Source: CBDAQV01 sp965199335 (lineage in GTDB: Bacteria > Pseudomonadota > Alphaproteobacteria > CALMVH01). From it: a stretch of DNA of 64,000 nt. The translations under genes and the position numbers were made by a program. Below are positions 24,538-33,448 of the stretch, piece by piece. Where the stretch lies: contig CBDAQZ010000003.1 of NCBI GenBank assembly GCA_965199335.1, positions 248,001 through 312,000 on the forward strand, written 5' to 3'. Position 1 is the stretch's first letter. Each line of letters begins with the position of its first letter. The notes under the pieces are model-generated. The model made no database searches, was not told where the DNA came from, and saw nothing but the letters and a program-made list of their open reading frames with translations.

Positions 24538-25974
24538 ATGAGCAATCTGGCCGAAACCAACGAAGTGTTCTTTGAAAAGACCGGCCTGGACCGTGTCAGG
24601 GTCGAGGGGATCGTGGCCGACGCTCTACACGGCGCCGACGACGGCGAGCTCTACCTGGAATACCGCAAGTCGGAAATGCTGTCCTGGGACGACGGCAAGC
24701 TGAAGAACGCCAGCTACGACACCACCCAGGGTTTCGGCATGCGCGCGGTCACGGGCGAGATATCGGGCTACGCCCACGCGGCCGAGCTGAGCGAGGATGC
24801 GATCAAGCGCGCCGCCGCCACGGTGCGGGCCGTGACGGCGGGCCATGACGGCAGCTTGGCCATGGCGCCGCGCGGCACCAACAGCCGCCTGTACATGCCG
24901 GAAAGCCCGCTGGAACGGCAGGAACTGGCAACCAAGCTGAAGGTGATGACCGACATCGACGCCTATGCCCGCGGCAAGGACACCCGCGTGCGTCAGGTCA
25001 TGATCTCGCTGGCGGCCAGCTGGCAGGCGGTGCAGATCATCCGCCCCGGCATGCCGCCGATCGCCGATATAAGGCCGCTGGTGCGCTTGAATGTCACTGT
25101 CATGCTGGGCGAAGGAGATCGCCAGGAAACCGGCAGCTACGGCTGCGGCGGCCGCGTGTCCTACGACGATTTCCTGCAGCCGGAAAGCTGGCAGGCCTCG
25201 GTGGACGAGGCGATCCGCCGCGCCGTTGTGAACCTGGGCAGCGTCGCCGCCCCTGCCGGGGAAATGACGGTGGTCATGGGCCCGGGCTGGCCGGGCGTGC
25301 TGCTGCACGAGGCGATCGGCCACGGGCTGGAGGGAGACTTCAACCGCAAGCGCACCTCGGCCTTTACCGACATGATCGGGCAGCGCGTCGCCGCGCCCGG
25401 CGTCACCATCGTCGACGACGGCACGATCGAGAACCGGCGCGGTTCCCTGACCGTCGACGACGAGGGCACGCCGACGCAATGCACGACGCTGATCGAGGAC
25501 GGCATCCTGGTCGGCTACATGCAGGACCGGATGAACGCGCGCCTGATGGGCGTGGCGGGCACCGGCAACGGCCGGCGCGAAAGCTTCCAGCATGTGCCGC
25601 TTCCGCGCATGACCAACACCTATATGCGCAACGGCACGATGGCGCCCGAGGAAATCATCGCCTCGGTCAAGAACGGTCTCTACGCCCCCGACTTCGGCGG
25701 CGGCCAGGTGGATATCGTGTCCGGCAAATACGTCTTCTCGGCCACCGAGGCCTACCTGATCGAGAACGGGAAGCTGGGCCCGGCGGTCAAGGGCGTGACG
25801 CTGATCGGCAATGGCCCGGTCGACCTGACCAAGGTGTCGATGGTGGGCAACGACATGAAGCTGGACAGCGGCATCGGTACCTGCGGCAAGGCCGGCCAGA
25901 GCCTGCCGGTAGGGCTGGGGCAGCCGACGTTGCGGCTGGACGGGATCACCGTCGGCGGGACGGCAGTGGCCTGA
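24538..25974 (+). CDS. tldD: Metalloprotease TldD
   Basis: A 478-residue TldD. The catalytic HExxxH motif is H-E-A-I-G-H (followed by G-L-E-G-D-F), and the N-terminal subdomain has the Y-L-E-Y-R-K-S-E-M-L pattern of the family. TldD pairs with TldE/PmbA to degrade unfolded or natively unstructured peptides in the cytoplasm; tldE is not in this window. ATG 24538 has CAGGAA upstream; the open frame back to 24391 runs through non-coding-looking sequence. The next gene starts two bases after its stop. Confidence 0.95.
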   Translation: MSNLAETNEVFFEKTGLDRVRVEGIVADALHGADDGELYLEYRKSEMLSWDDGKLKNASYDTTQGFGMRAVTGEISGYAHAAELSEDAIKRAAATVRAVTAGHDGSLAMAPRGTNSRLYMPESPLERQELATKLKVMTDIDAYARGKDTRVRQVMISLAASWQAVQIIRPGMPPIADIRPLVRLNVTVMLGEGDRQETGSYGCGGRVSYDDFLQPESWQASVDEAIRRAVVNLGSVAAPAGEMTVVMGPGWPGVLLHEAIGHGLEGDFNRKRTSAFTDMIGQRVAAPGVTIVDDGTIENRRGSLTVDDEGTPTQCTTLIEDGILVGYMQDRMNARLMGVAGTGNGRRESFQHVPLPRMTNTYMRNGTMAPEEIIASVKNGLYAPDFGGGQVDIVSGKYVFSATEAYLIENGKLGPAVKGVTLIGNGPVDLTKVSMVGNDMKLDSGIGTCGKAGQSLPVGLGQPTLRLDGITVGGTAVA

Positions 25975-25975
25975 C

Positions 25976-26635
25976 ATGCGGAAGGGCTGGCTGGTTGTGG
26001 CGGGCTTGACGCTTATGGCCAGCAGCGGTGTAGCGGGTTTGTTTTATGGCCCTCCCGAACCATACGCGGAAATTCAAAATGCGATTACAAGAAACGGCAC
26101 GGATCAAATCGCTGTCGTGGATATCCAGCAGATAAGACGCCAGCCGAAAGGTATCGCGACTTTTCCAGACGGGGGCGCCCCGCGGATCCTCGAATCCGCC
26201 ATCGTGATCTATCTGATTCGGGCAGACGATATGAGCATCGCCAAACTGGCCGAGATACCGCAGCCTTCGGACATCGCGGTCTCGATGACGGCTTTTGCCG
26301 AGGGGTGGGTTGACGACAAACTTTACATTACTGTTTCCGGCCGAACCGGAACTTCGGTTGCGGATTTCAAGAAGCCGCCATCCAGGCATTATTACCGGAT
26401 TGGACCGGATGGCAGCGTCGCTGTCCTTCCCGAAACGCCGAAGAACATACCGGCACGCGAAGAAACACCGACCACGCCCAAAGCGTCGACGAACCTCTAT
26501 TACATGGCTATTTCAACAGGGAATCAACCTCAGATCTCTACGTTCTTTGTCGTGGATAAGAACGGGGAACTGGCAAGATATACGGGGGAGCGGCCACCGT
26601 TGGCGGGAGAGTACGACCCGTTCCGCCACGATTGA
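25976..26635 (+). CDS. Hypothetical exported or membrane-anchored protein
   Basis: A 219-residue protein with an N-terminal hydrophobic segment (MRKGWLVVAGLTLMASSGVA) that could be a signal peptide or anchor, then a beta-rich domain without a motif I recognise. The ATG follows the tldD stop by one base, so co-expression is likely. Its base composition is somewhat more AT-rich than tldD, consistent with a fast-evolving lineage-specific gene. Convergent with the transglycosylase gene. Confidence 0.65.
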   Translation: MRKGWLVVAGLTLMASSGVAGLFYGPPEPYAEIQNAITRNGTDQIAVVDIQQIRRQPKGIATFPDGGAPRILESAIVIYLIRADDMSIAKLAEIPQPSDIAVSMTAFAEGWVDDKLYITVSGRTGTSVADFKKPPSRHYYRIGPDGSVAVLPETPKNIPAREETPTTPKASTNLYYMAISTGNQPQISTFFVVDKNGELARYTGERPPLAGEYDPFRHD

Positions 26636-26650
26636 TGCCTTGGCGGCCTC

Positions 26651-28039
26651 TTAGCGTGAATCCGCAACCAATGTCGGTTTGGCAGCGCCGGTCGCGTACA
26701 TCGGCCATTTGCCCGCGGCAAGGTCGTCCAGGCTGGCCGTGTCTTCGCCAAGCTGGGCGCGGTAGTTCCAGTAGTTGGTCAGGACCTGTTCGATGAAGCC
26801 CCTCGTTTCGTTCACGGGGATGGTTTCCAGGAACAACAGCGGATCGTTCTCGTCGTTGTTGCGGCGCCAGCGGTCCAGCGTCGTGGGGCCGCCATTATAC
26901 GCTACCGCCATCATCATCAGGTTGTTGGACACGCCGTCGCTCTGCAGAAGTTTGCTGACATAGCGCTGGCCGATGTCCAGGTTGGTCTGCGGATCGAACA
27001 GCAGGGTCTTCCAGTCGGCGTGGCGCTGGGTGACTTCGCCCGCCGTTCGCGGCATCACCTGCATCAGGCCGAGCGCACCGGCATCGCTTTCCGCATCGGG
27101 ATCGAACTTGGATTCCTGTCGCATGATCGCATAGATCAGGGCCGGATCGACTGTGAAGCCTTCGCGCGGTTTCCAGTGCGGAACCGTATAGGATACGAAT
27201 ACGCGGGCCGCAGGCTTGCGCGGGCCGGCATCGGCAGCGTCGATCGCGCGTTGCGCCAGCATGCCGTAGAATGTGCCGCCATGCCCCGCCGCCAGCGCCA
27301 GCCAGTGACGCGCCCCGGCAGGATCGCCCGCATTGGTAAGCGAGCGGGCAGCCCAGAAGGCGGCCGCGCCCGTGGTCCAGGAATCGAGGTTCTGATTGGC
27401 GACCGCCTTGAAATAATGTGCCGCCTTGTCGTTCTGCTCCAGCCGGTAGGCGGCCAGACCGGCCGTCCACAGCGCCTCGTCCGAATGATCGGCAAGACTT
27501 TGCTCGGCAAGATTCAGGGCAGCCTTGTTATAACCGGCGTGCAGCAGACCGGCGGCAACCCGTGTCCTCAGCGCGGTAAAATCGTCGGGGTCCAGATAGG
27601 ATACCGCCTGCTCTTCCAGCACGCGCCTGGCCGTCAGCGGCGCCTCGTCGCGCAAGTGGGCCATGATAGCGTCGGCATAATGCCGGGCATCGGTGCGGTC
27701 CGCAGGCTCGTAGATCCCGGAAAGGTGGAAACGGGCAGGAGTTACAAGGCCCTGAACATGGAACGGCGGTTGTTCCATCGGCTCGGCAATGGCTCCGCCT
27801 TCCATCCCTCTGCCAAGAGTGGAATTGTCGTTGGATCCGATGCGGACTCCAGCTGAATTGTTTACCGCGACCGGTCCGACCAGGACAGCATGAACGCTTG
27901 CCCCACTCAATCCGGCGGTGCTCGAGGGACTGGCCGGCACCGCGTTTAAAGCGAGGGCCAGGCAAAATCCTGCTCGGAGCACAAGGTTTTGTGTCGCGCT
28001 TAGCCGAAACGGCGCCGCGCGTTCATACCCTTGACGCAT
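26651..28039 (-). CDS. Lytic transglycosylase (SLT domain, Slt70-like)
   Basis: A 462-residue periplasmic enzyme: signal peptide at residues about 15-35, a helical superhelix-like region (100-300) and a C-terminal SLT domain (about 300-440). The catalytic Glu lies in A-I-M-R-Q-E-S-K-F-D-P, with G-A-L-G-L-M-Q-V-M-P and A-V-A-Y-N-G-G-P as the other family signatures. It cleaves peptidoglycan glycan strands to 1,6-anhydromuropeptides. It is shorter than E. coli Slt70 because the U domain is reduced. Upstream on the same strand is the uracil-DNA glycosylase gene, a common alphaproteobacterial neighbourhood. Confidence 0.92.
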   Translation of the reverse strand: MRQGYERAAPFRLSATQNLVLRAGFCLALALNAVPASPSSTAGLSGASVHAVLVGPVAVNNSAGVRIGSNDNSTLGRGMEGGAIAEPMEQPPFHVQGLVTPARFHLSGIYEPADRTDARHYADAIMAHLRDEAPLTARRVLEEQAVSYLDPDDFTALRTRVAAGLLHAGYNKAALNLAEQSLADHSDEALWTAGLAAYRLEQNDKAAHYFKAVANQNLDSWTTGAAAFWAARSLTNAGDPAGARHWLALAAGHGGTFYGMLAQRAIDAADAGPRKPAARVFVSYTVPHWKPREGFTVDPALIYAIMRQESKFDPDAESDAGALGLMQVMPRTAGEVTQRHADWKTLLFDPQTNLDIGQRYVSKLLQSDGVSNNLMMMAVAYNGGPTTLDRWRRNNDENDPLLFLETIPVNETRGFIEQVLTNYWNYRAQLGEDTASLDDLAAGKWPMYATGAAKPTLVADSR

Positions 28040-28123
28040 GGCCGCTCGTCTAAGCGGTCTTTTGGTAAAAGAAAAGTAAAATATTTTTGCATCTGAGCAG
28101 CCCGAACCGGGAACAAAGTGTGT

Positions 28124-28879
28124 TTACAGCCTTAAAATTTCGCTTTTGAGAGCAAGCATGTCGCTCCACGCCTCGCGTTTATGGATCGGTGTACGCAGCA
28201 GAAATGCAGGATGAAATGTTGGCAGGACACGATAATTCGTGCCATTCGGTGTCACGATCTGCTGCCATTTCCCGCGCATCCGGGTGATCCCCTCCTTCGA
28301 CCCGGTCACGGCTTTTGCCGCGCTGTCGCCCGACAGCAGGATCAGTTTCGGGTTTATCAGCTCGATATGACGCATCAGGAAGGGCAGCGACAGCGCAACC
28401 TCCGCCGGAGTCGGCTTGCGGTTGCCGGGCGGCCGCCAGTTCAGCACGTTGGTGATATAGACGGTCGAGCGGTCCAGCCCGATGCCGGCCATGATGCGGT
28501 CCAGCAATTGCCCGGAAACACCGACGAACGGCTTGCCCTGCCGGTCCTCATCCGAGCCCGGGGCTTCCCCTATCACCATGATCCGGGCTTCCGGATTGCC
28601 GTCGGCGAACACCAGGTTGGTTGCCGTATGCTTCACTTCCAGCCCGTCGAATGCGGCAATGACAGCGCGAAGCTCGTCCAGGGTCCTGGCGCTTTCCGCC
28701 AGTAAAACGGTCGAGCCGGCAGCCGGTAGCGGCGCAACGGGCGTTTTGGCGGCAGCGGCAGGAATTTCGGGCGAGGGCTTCCTTTCGGCAAGGTGATTCT
28801 GCGGCTCGTCGGTAATTGCCTCGTCCGCGCCAATCATGATTTGCCAGTTGAGGGCGTCGATAAGTGGTTTACGATCCAT
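28124..28879 (-). CDS. Family-4-like uracil-DNA glycosylase lacking all cysteines
   Basis: A 251-residue protein with the family 4/UdgX-like fold: N-L-V-F-A-D-G-N-P, catalytic-loop G-E-A-P-G (104-108), P-F-V-G-V-S-G-Q-L-L-D, I-T-N-V-L-N-W-R-P-P-G-N-R and the later F-H-P-A-F-L-L. Family 4 enzymes normally bind a [4Fe-4S] cluster through four Cys, but this protein has no cysteine: the usual positions read F-D-G-L-E-V-K and V-A-L-S-L-P-F. The N-terminal 65 residues are an Ala/Pro-rich linker. The chosen start is MDRKPLID at 28879; a GTG or ATG further up (28912) is possible. Uracil excision is inferred from the family. Confidence 0.88.
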   Translation of the reverse strand: MDRKPLIDALNWQIMIGADEAITDEPQNHLAERKPSPEIPAAAAKTPVAPLPAAGSTVLLAESARTLDELRAVIAAFDGLEVKHTATNLVFADGNPEARIMVIGEAPGSDEDRQGKPFVGVSGQLLDRIMAGIGLDRSTVYITNVLNWRPPGNRKPTPAEVALSLPFLMRHIELINPKLILLSGDSAAKAVTGSKEGITRMRGKWQQIVTPNGTNYRVLPTFHPAFLLRTPIHKREAWSDMLALKSEILRL

Positions 28880-28944
28880 TTGCCCCGGCCGCCAGTTCAG
28901 GTAGTTTCTCACTCAACGTATGAAGGCGGGGCTCGGGAAGCAAT

Positions 28945-30573
28945 ATGGAACAGGTAGAAGCGCGCGAAAGCATGGAATACGATGTGGTCGTGGTCGGGGC
29001 GGGCCCGGCGGGTCTGTCCGCCGCGATACGGCTGAAGCAGCTGAACGCCGGCCTGACCGTCTGCGTGATCGAGAAAGGCTCGGAAGTCGGCGCGCATCTG
29101 CTGTCCGGCGCTGTGTTCGAACCCCGCGCGCTGAACGAGCTGTTCCCGGACTGGAAGGAACGGGGCGCGCCGCTGACAGTTCAGGCGACCACGGACCGCC
29201 TGCTGTACCTGACCCGAACGAAATCCTTCCGCCTGCCGACCCCGCCCCAGCAGAGAAACCACGGCAACTACGTCATCAGCCTTTCGCAGCTCGGGCGCTG
29301 GCTGGCCGCGCAGGCCGAAGCCCTTGGCGTCGAAATCTATCCCGGCTTCGCGGCCGCCGAGATCCTGTATGGCGAGCGAGGCGAGGTGCGGGGCGTCGCC
29401 ACCGGTGACCAAGGCATCGGCAAGGACGGCCAGCCCACAGGCGCGCACACGCCCGGCGTCGAACTGATCGGCCGCCAGACGATCTTCGCCGAGGGCTGCC
29501 GTGGTTCGTTGACCAAGCAGCTGTTCAAGAAATTCAACCTGCGCGACAAGTGCGATCCCCAGACCTATGCGATCGGGATCAAGGAGATCTGGGAAATCGA
29601 TCCGGCCAAACACAGGCCCGGCGCAATCCTGCATACGGTCGGCTGGCCATTGGACCACCGGACTTACGGCGGTAGCTGGCTGTACCATTTCGAGAAGAAC
29701 CTGATCTCGATCGGTTTCGTCGTCGGGCTGGACTATACCAACCCGTATTTGTCGCCGTTCGAGGAGATGCAGCGCTACAAGACCCATCCGGCTATCCGTG
29801 GCCTGCTGGAAGGCGGCAAACGCATCGCCTACGGCAGCCGCGCCCTGAGCGAGGGCGGCTTGCAGTCGCTGCCGAAGCTGACCTTTCCCGGCGGCGTGAT
29901 CGTCGGCGACGCCGCGGGCTTCCTGAACGTGCCCAAGATCAAGGGTAACCACCTGGCGATGAAATCGGGCATGGTCGCGGCCGAGGCGCTGGTGTCCTAC
30001 CTGGACGGCGCCGGAAACGGAGAGTGCACCGACTACGCGATCAAGATCGAGGAAAGCTGGATCTGGGAGGAACTGCACCACGTACGCAACATCCGCCCCA
30101 GCTTCCGTTACGGCCTGTTGGGCGGCTTTTTATATTCGGCGATCGACACGGTGCTGCTGCTGGGACGTGCGCCATGGACATTCAGGAACCATGCCGACCA
30201 TAAGCAGCTGAAACCGGCGGCAGAGTGCAAGCCGATCGAATACCCCAAGCCCGACAACAAGCTGACTTTCGACCGGCTGTCGTCCGTGTTCGTCTCGGGC
30301 GTCAACCACGAGGAAAACCAGCCTGCGCATCTGCAGTTGCTGGACCCGAAGATAGCGATCGACGTCAACTATGACATCTACGCCTCGCCCGAGACGCGGT
30401 ATTGCCCCGCGGCCGTCTATGAAATCGTGAAATCGCCCGAGGGAACGCCGCGCCTGCAGATCAACGCGCAGAATTGCGTCCACTGCAAAACCTGCGACAT
30501 CAAGGACCCGACGCAGAATATCAACTGGACAGTGCCCGAGGGCGGTGGCGGGCCGAATTACGTCGAAATGTAG
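28945..30573 (+). CDS. Electron transfer flavoprotein-ubiquinone oxidoreductase
   Basis: A 542-residue ETF-QO. The N-terminal FAD motif is G-A-G-P-A-G-L-S-A-A, the ubiquinone/FAD domain has G-D-A-A-G-F-L-N-V-P-K-I-K-G, and the C-terminal [4Fe-4S] site is R-Y-C-P-A-A-V-Y plus N-C-V-H-C-K-T-C-D-I-K. It passes electrons from reduced ETF to membrane ubiquinone, linking fatty-acid and amino-acid oxidation to respiration. ATG 28945 has GGGAAG upstream; MEYDVVV at 28975 is an alternative. The gene is divergent from the uracil-DNA glycosylase gene. Confidence 0.95.
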   Translation: MEQVEARESMEYDVVVVGAGPAGLSAAIRLKQLNAGLTVCVIEKGSEVGAHLLSGAVFEPRALNELFPDWKERGAPLTVQATTDRLLYLTRTKSFRLPTPPQQRNHGNYVISLSQLGRWLAAQAEALGVEIYPGFAAAEILYGERGEVRGVATGDQGIGKDGQPTGAHTPGVELIGRQTIFAEGCRGSLTKQLFKKFNLRDKCDPQTYAIGIKEIWEIDPAKHRPGAILHTVGWPLDHRTYGGSWLYHFEKNLISIGFVVGLDYTNPYLSPFEEMQRYKTHPAIRGLLEGGKRIAYGSRALSEGGLQSLPKLTFPGGVIVGDAAGFLNVPKIKGNHLAMKSGMVAAEALVSYLDGAGNGECTDYAIKIEESWIWEELHHVRNIRPSFRYGLLGGFLYSAIDTVLLLGRAPWTFRNHADHKQLKPAAECKPIEYPKPDNKLTFDRLSSVFVSGVNHEENQPAHLQLLDPKIAIDVNYDIYASPETRYCPAAVYEIVKSPEGTPRLQINAQNCVHCKTCDIKDPTQNINWTVPEGGGGPNYVEM

Positions 30574-30631
30574 ATTGTAAATTTGTAAATAAAATGTTAT
30601 TTATGTGACGGGGATCATGAGGGGAAATAAT

Positions 30632-32635
30632 ATGAGACTATTTTCATGGGGCACAGATAAGTCCAGTGAAGAAGCTGTAGCGGGATTGCAGGCGCTCACA
30701 ACCCCGCCTGCCCCTGTGGCCATCGTTCAGACGCCTGCAGCCCCGGCGCCCGCCGATCCCGAAATGGAACGCAAAGCCGCCTTGTTTCAGCTGGGTCACG
30801 ATATACAGGCCTATCAGAGATCATTGCCGGAGATTGCTCAGAAATACGATCTCTCCGGTAAGCTTTTTGAGGCCGTATGGAGCGAAGCTTGGGCCAAAGG
30901 ACAGAGCGGCCAACCCTCGGTCGACCTTTCGCAGAATTACAGCATGGCTAATCTATCTGCGGGGCAGGAACAGTTTACCGAACGCCACAATGAACAGCTG
31001 GCGCGCATATCACCCTTTATTGCACGGGCAGAAGCGCGCGGCGTTACCGTAAACCCGGGGCACGGCCACATGGACGGCGCCAGCGTGAACCAGATGTACG
31101 AACTGCTGCTGAGCACGGCAAATGACCACCGCGACGCCTATAAATATGGCGCCCAGAACCTTGAGAGAGAAGCTGCGCAGGCACGATCCGATTTCGAACC
31201 GCAAGTAAGAACCGCGCACGCAAAAGAAGATTCCTATCTTGCTGACTACGCGACGCGTTACGCCGAGTTGCGCGCGCAGCACCTTACAATTGTGCGCGAG
31301 ATGGATCAGCACGGCCTGCCGTTGGACAAATATTCGCCATCGCAACGCATCGTTGCGCACTACCAGATTGAGGCTAAAGCCGACCAGGGCTCCTTGGAGC
31401 GGAACGCGTCTTACCTAAAGCAGGATATGGCCTCCGACACATTTCCGAACGGCGTAAACTCCCTTGCCAATGATATGAGGGAACGCCAGGTCAGGTTGAT
31501 CGAGACGGAGATTCAAACACGCGAACATAACGAAGCGTACCGGCAGCAAGAAAGAAAGCTTTACGCTTCTTTCCGCGCACCGGAAGCAGCGGCAACTGTT
31601 TCCCCTGTCGAGCCTGCGGTTCAGCCAGCCGCGGCAGCGGCGATAGCCGCCAGTGTCTCATCCCAGCCGGCGGCGGCTGAAGCGGTGGCGGCGGCTGCGC
31701 CGGAAAAGAAACCCGACTTTCAAATTGCGTTCACGCCGACGCCGGGGAATCGGGACGATGTGCTTCGTCAAGCTGGCCAGGTGCTGGAACAGCACCTGGC
31801 TAACGGCCGCCGCGAGTATTTCGACCAGGAGATGGCACGCGAACTGTCCCAGCAGCTTTCCCGCCGATCGATCGATTTGAGCGTCAACTATGAGGGCCGC
31901 AGCCAGCAAGATGCCGACAGAATGCATTCCATCGCGATCGAGCGCTTGCGGCCTGTGATCGAGGCCGTCAGGAACGCAGGGGTGCCTGTCGATACAGGCA
32001 CCGCAACCTATACCGACGTGATCCAGCGTGAGCAGAATCGCTCCGCACCCTTTTTCATAACTGAAAAAAGTGCGCGCGAAACCCGGCACGATTTCGAACT
32101 GTTGTTGCACGCGGCTAACGACAGGAAAGACCCGCGCGTCGGTGATTTGAATTTCCGTTACGAAATCTTACGTGACGTGCATTTGACGAGTCTGACTGAG
32201 CTGGTTCAGCACGATCTCCAACCGCAGTTCAACGAGAATTCGTGGACTCGTTCTACATACGATTTGCATGAGCCGTGGTCAGCCTCGCCCGCACCCCTGA
32301 CAATGACGGCAGGCGAACTGCAATCTCAGTTCACTCGTTTTACGCGGCAGTCGCAGCAAGTGACCTTGCCTGGCGGCTTGGTCTCGGTCGAAGCCGACAT
32401 GGCAGCGGTCGACGCCCGGAACATCGCACGCGCTTATGAAAAAGTAGCAGGGAAGCCGCCGCTCGATCTGGAAGGCCGTCCACTTTCCCGGCTGGAAAAC
32501 AAGGTCGGGGTGGAAAATTCGGCTTACAGAGCAGTTTTCACGCCATCGGAAGCCGCCATGGTCGCTGCCCAGCGCGTCAGTCCTCAATTGCTGTCCTCGA
32601 ATCCGTCGTCGCCCGGTAGCCGCATGAACGGCTGA
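30632..32635 (+). CDS. Large hypothetical protein with internally duplicated domain
   Basis: A 667-residue soluble protein of no family I know. Two related halves, about 50-296 and 382-605, are joined by an Ala/Pro/Val-rich linker (315-360). Matching landmarks: V-D-L-S-Q-N-Y (97) and I-D-L-S-V-N-Y (414); Y-E-L-L-L-S-T-A-N-D-H-R-D (156) and F-E-L-L-L-H-A-A-N-D-R-K-D (488); F-P-N-G-V-N-S-L (271) and L-P-G-G-L-V-S-V (579). Both halves are helical with many charged residues. ATG 30632 has AGGGGA seven bases upstream; GTG 30605 and ATG 30617 are less good. The 5' region is AT-rich. No signal peptide or catalytic motif was seen. Confidence 0.8.
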   Translation: MRLFSWGTDKSSEEAVAGLQALTTPPAPVAIVQTPAAPAPADPEMERKAALFQLGHDIQAYQRSLPEIAQKYDLSGKLFEAVWSEAWAKGQSGQPSVDLSQNYSMANLSAGQEQFTERHNEQLARISPFIARAEARGVTVNPGHGHMDGASVNQMYELLLSTANDHRDAYKYGAQNLEREAAQARSDFEPQVRTAHAKEDSYLADYATRYAELRAQHLTIVREMDQHGLPLDKYSPSQRIVAHYQIEAKADQGSLERNASYLKQDMASDTFPNGVNSLANDMRERQVRLIETEIQTREHNEAYRQQERKLYASFRAPEAAATVSPVEPAVQPAAAAAIAASVSSQPAAAEAVAAAAPEKKPDFQIAFTPTPGNRDDVLRQAGQVLEQHLANGRREYFDQEMARELSQQLSRRSIDLSVNYEGRSQQDADRMHSIAIERLRPVIEAVRNAGVPVDTGTATYTDVIQREQNRSAPFFITEKSARETRHDFELLLHAANDRKDPRVGDLNFRYEILRDVHLTSLTELVQHDLQPQFNENSWTRSTYDLHEPWSASPAPLTMTAGELQSQFTRFTRQSQQVTLPGGLVSVEADMAAVDARNIARAYEKVAGKPPLDLEGRPLSRLENKVGVENSAYRAVFTPSEAAMVAAQRVSPQLLSSNPSSPGSRMNG

Positions 32636-32672
32636 AACGTGCTCACGACGCGCTGCCTTAAGAAGTCACGCG

Positions 32673-33026
32673 TCAGTCGTGAAACCGCGTGATCTCGAAC
32701 TCGTTGCCGAACGGGTCCACCAGCACGTAGCTCATGCGGTCGGGATGGTCCGCGACATCGACCACGATCCGCGCACCTAAACCTAGCGCCCGCGTTTTTG
32801 CGTCTTCCAGAGCCTTATCGGCAAATTCGAATACCGGCACGAAATTCGCGCCATCAGGCGGAATGGCAAATCCCGGCATCGCCAATAATGCGAAATTCAA
32901 ATCGCCACAGCGAAATTCGGCCCAGGCTTTTGTATTCTTGTGTGGTTTGACTTCAAGAAAAGCCTGCCAGAAAGAAACAACATTTTTTAATTGTGAGACC
33001 TTGAAGTAAACGGTGCGAATTTTCAT
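32673..33026 (-). CDS. VOC (glyoxalase/bleomycin-resistance fold) protein
   Basis: A 117-residue single-module VOC protein: R-T-V-Y-F-K-V-S-Q-L at the start, D-L-N-F-A-L-L in the middle and L-V-D-P-F-G-N-E-F-E-I-T at the end, the usual beta-alpha-beta-beta-beta pattern with the terminal Glu ligand. Substrate is unknown; an isomerase, dioxygenase or binding role cannot be told apart. ATG 33026, AGGCAGGG just upstream. It is flanked by convergent and divergent plus-strand genes, so it is a single-gene transcript. Confidence 0.8.
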   Translation of the reverse strand: MKIRTVYFKVSQLKNVVSFWQAFLEVKPHKNTKAWAEFRCGDLNFALLAMPGFAIPPDGANFVPVFEFADKALEDAKTRALGLGARIVVDVADHPDRMSYVLVDPFGNEFEITRFHD

Positions 33027-33106
33027 CCCTGCCTCATTTCCGACATGCGTAAGGTTATCTTAAAATCCCGAACGTTACGATTAATCTGGGATAATAGCAG
33101 GTTTCA

Positions 33107-33448
33107 ATGACTGGATTGGCACGGATCATCGTTTCAGGACTGCTGGCCGGCCTCGCGCTGTGCGGCTCTGCGCATGCCGCCGAGCAGAGTACGGGACCCA
33201 ATTACAGCCTGGCCTGCCCGCCCGACTTCCTGACCGATATCGAACAGCGCATGTATACAAAGGAGGGCACGATCCGCAGCGGCCCCTGGCATGTGCGATG
33301 CTTCCAGAACGGCACCGGCATCTACGACCGCGACCGCGTCTACCTGTATTGCGCCAAGGGCGCGCAGCATGCCGCGCTCGAAGGCGCGGACGGTCACGCC
33401 ATCCGCTTCCAGTTCCCGGGGGAGGTCGCCTGCGTATGGGAACACTGA
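33107..33448 (+). CDS. Small exported protein with four cysteines
   Basis: A 113-residue protein with a signal peptide (residues 1-24, ending A-H-A-A-E) and a mature part containing four Cys (L-A-C-P-P, V-R-C-F-Q, L-Y-C-A-K, V-A-C-V-W), probably two disulfides in the periplasm. No family recognised. Its 3' end overlaps the start of the TPR gene by 13 bases, so it is translationally linked to it. Confidence 0.7.
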   Translation: MTGLARIIVSGLLAGLALCGSAHAAEQSTGPNYSLACPPDFLTDIEQRMYTKEGTIRSGPWHVRCFQNGTGIYDRDRVYLYCAKGAQHAALEGADGHAIRFQFPGEVACVWEH

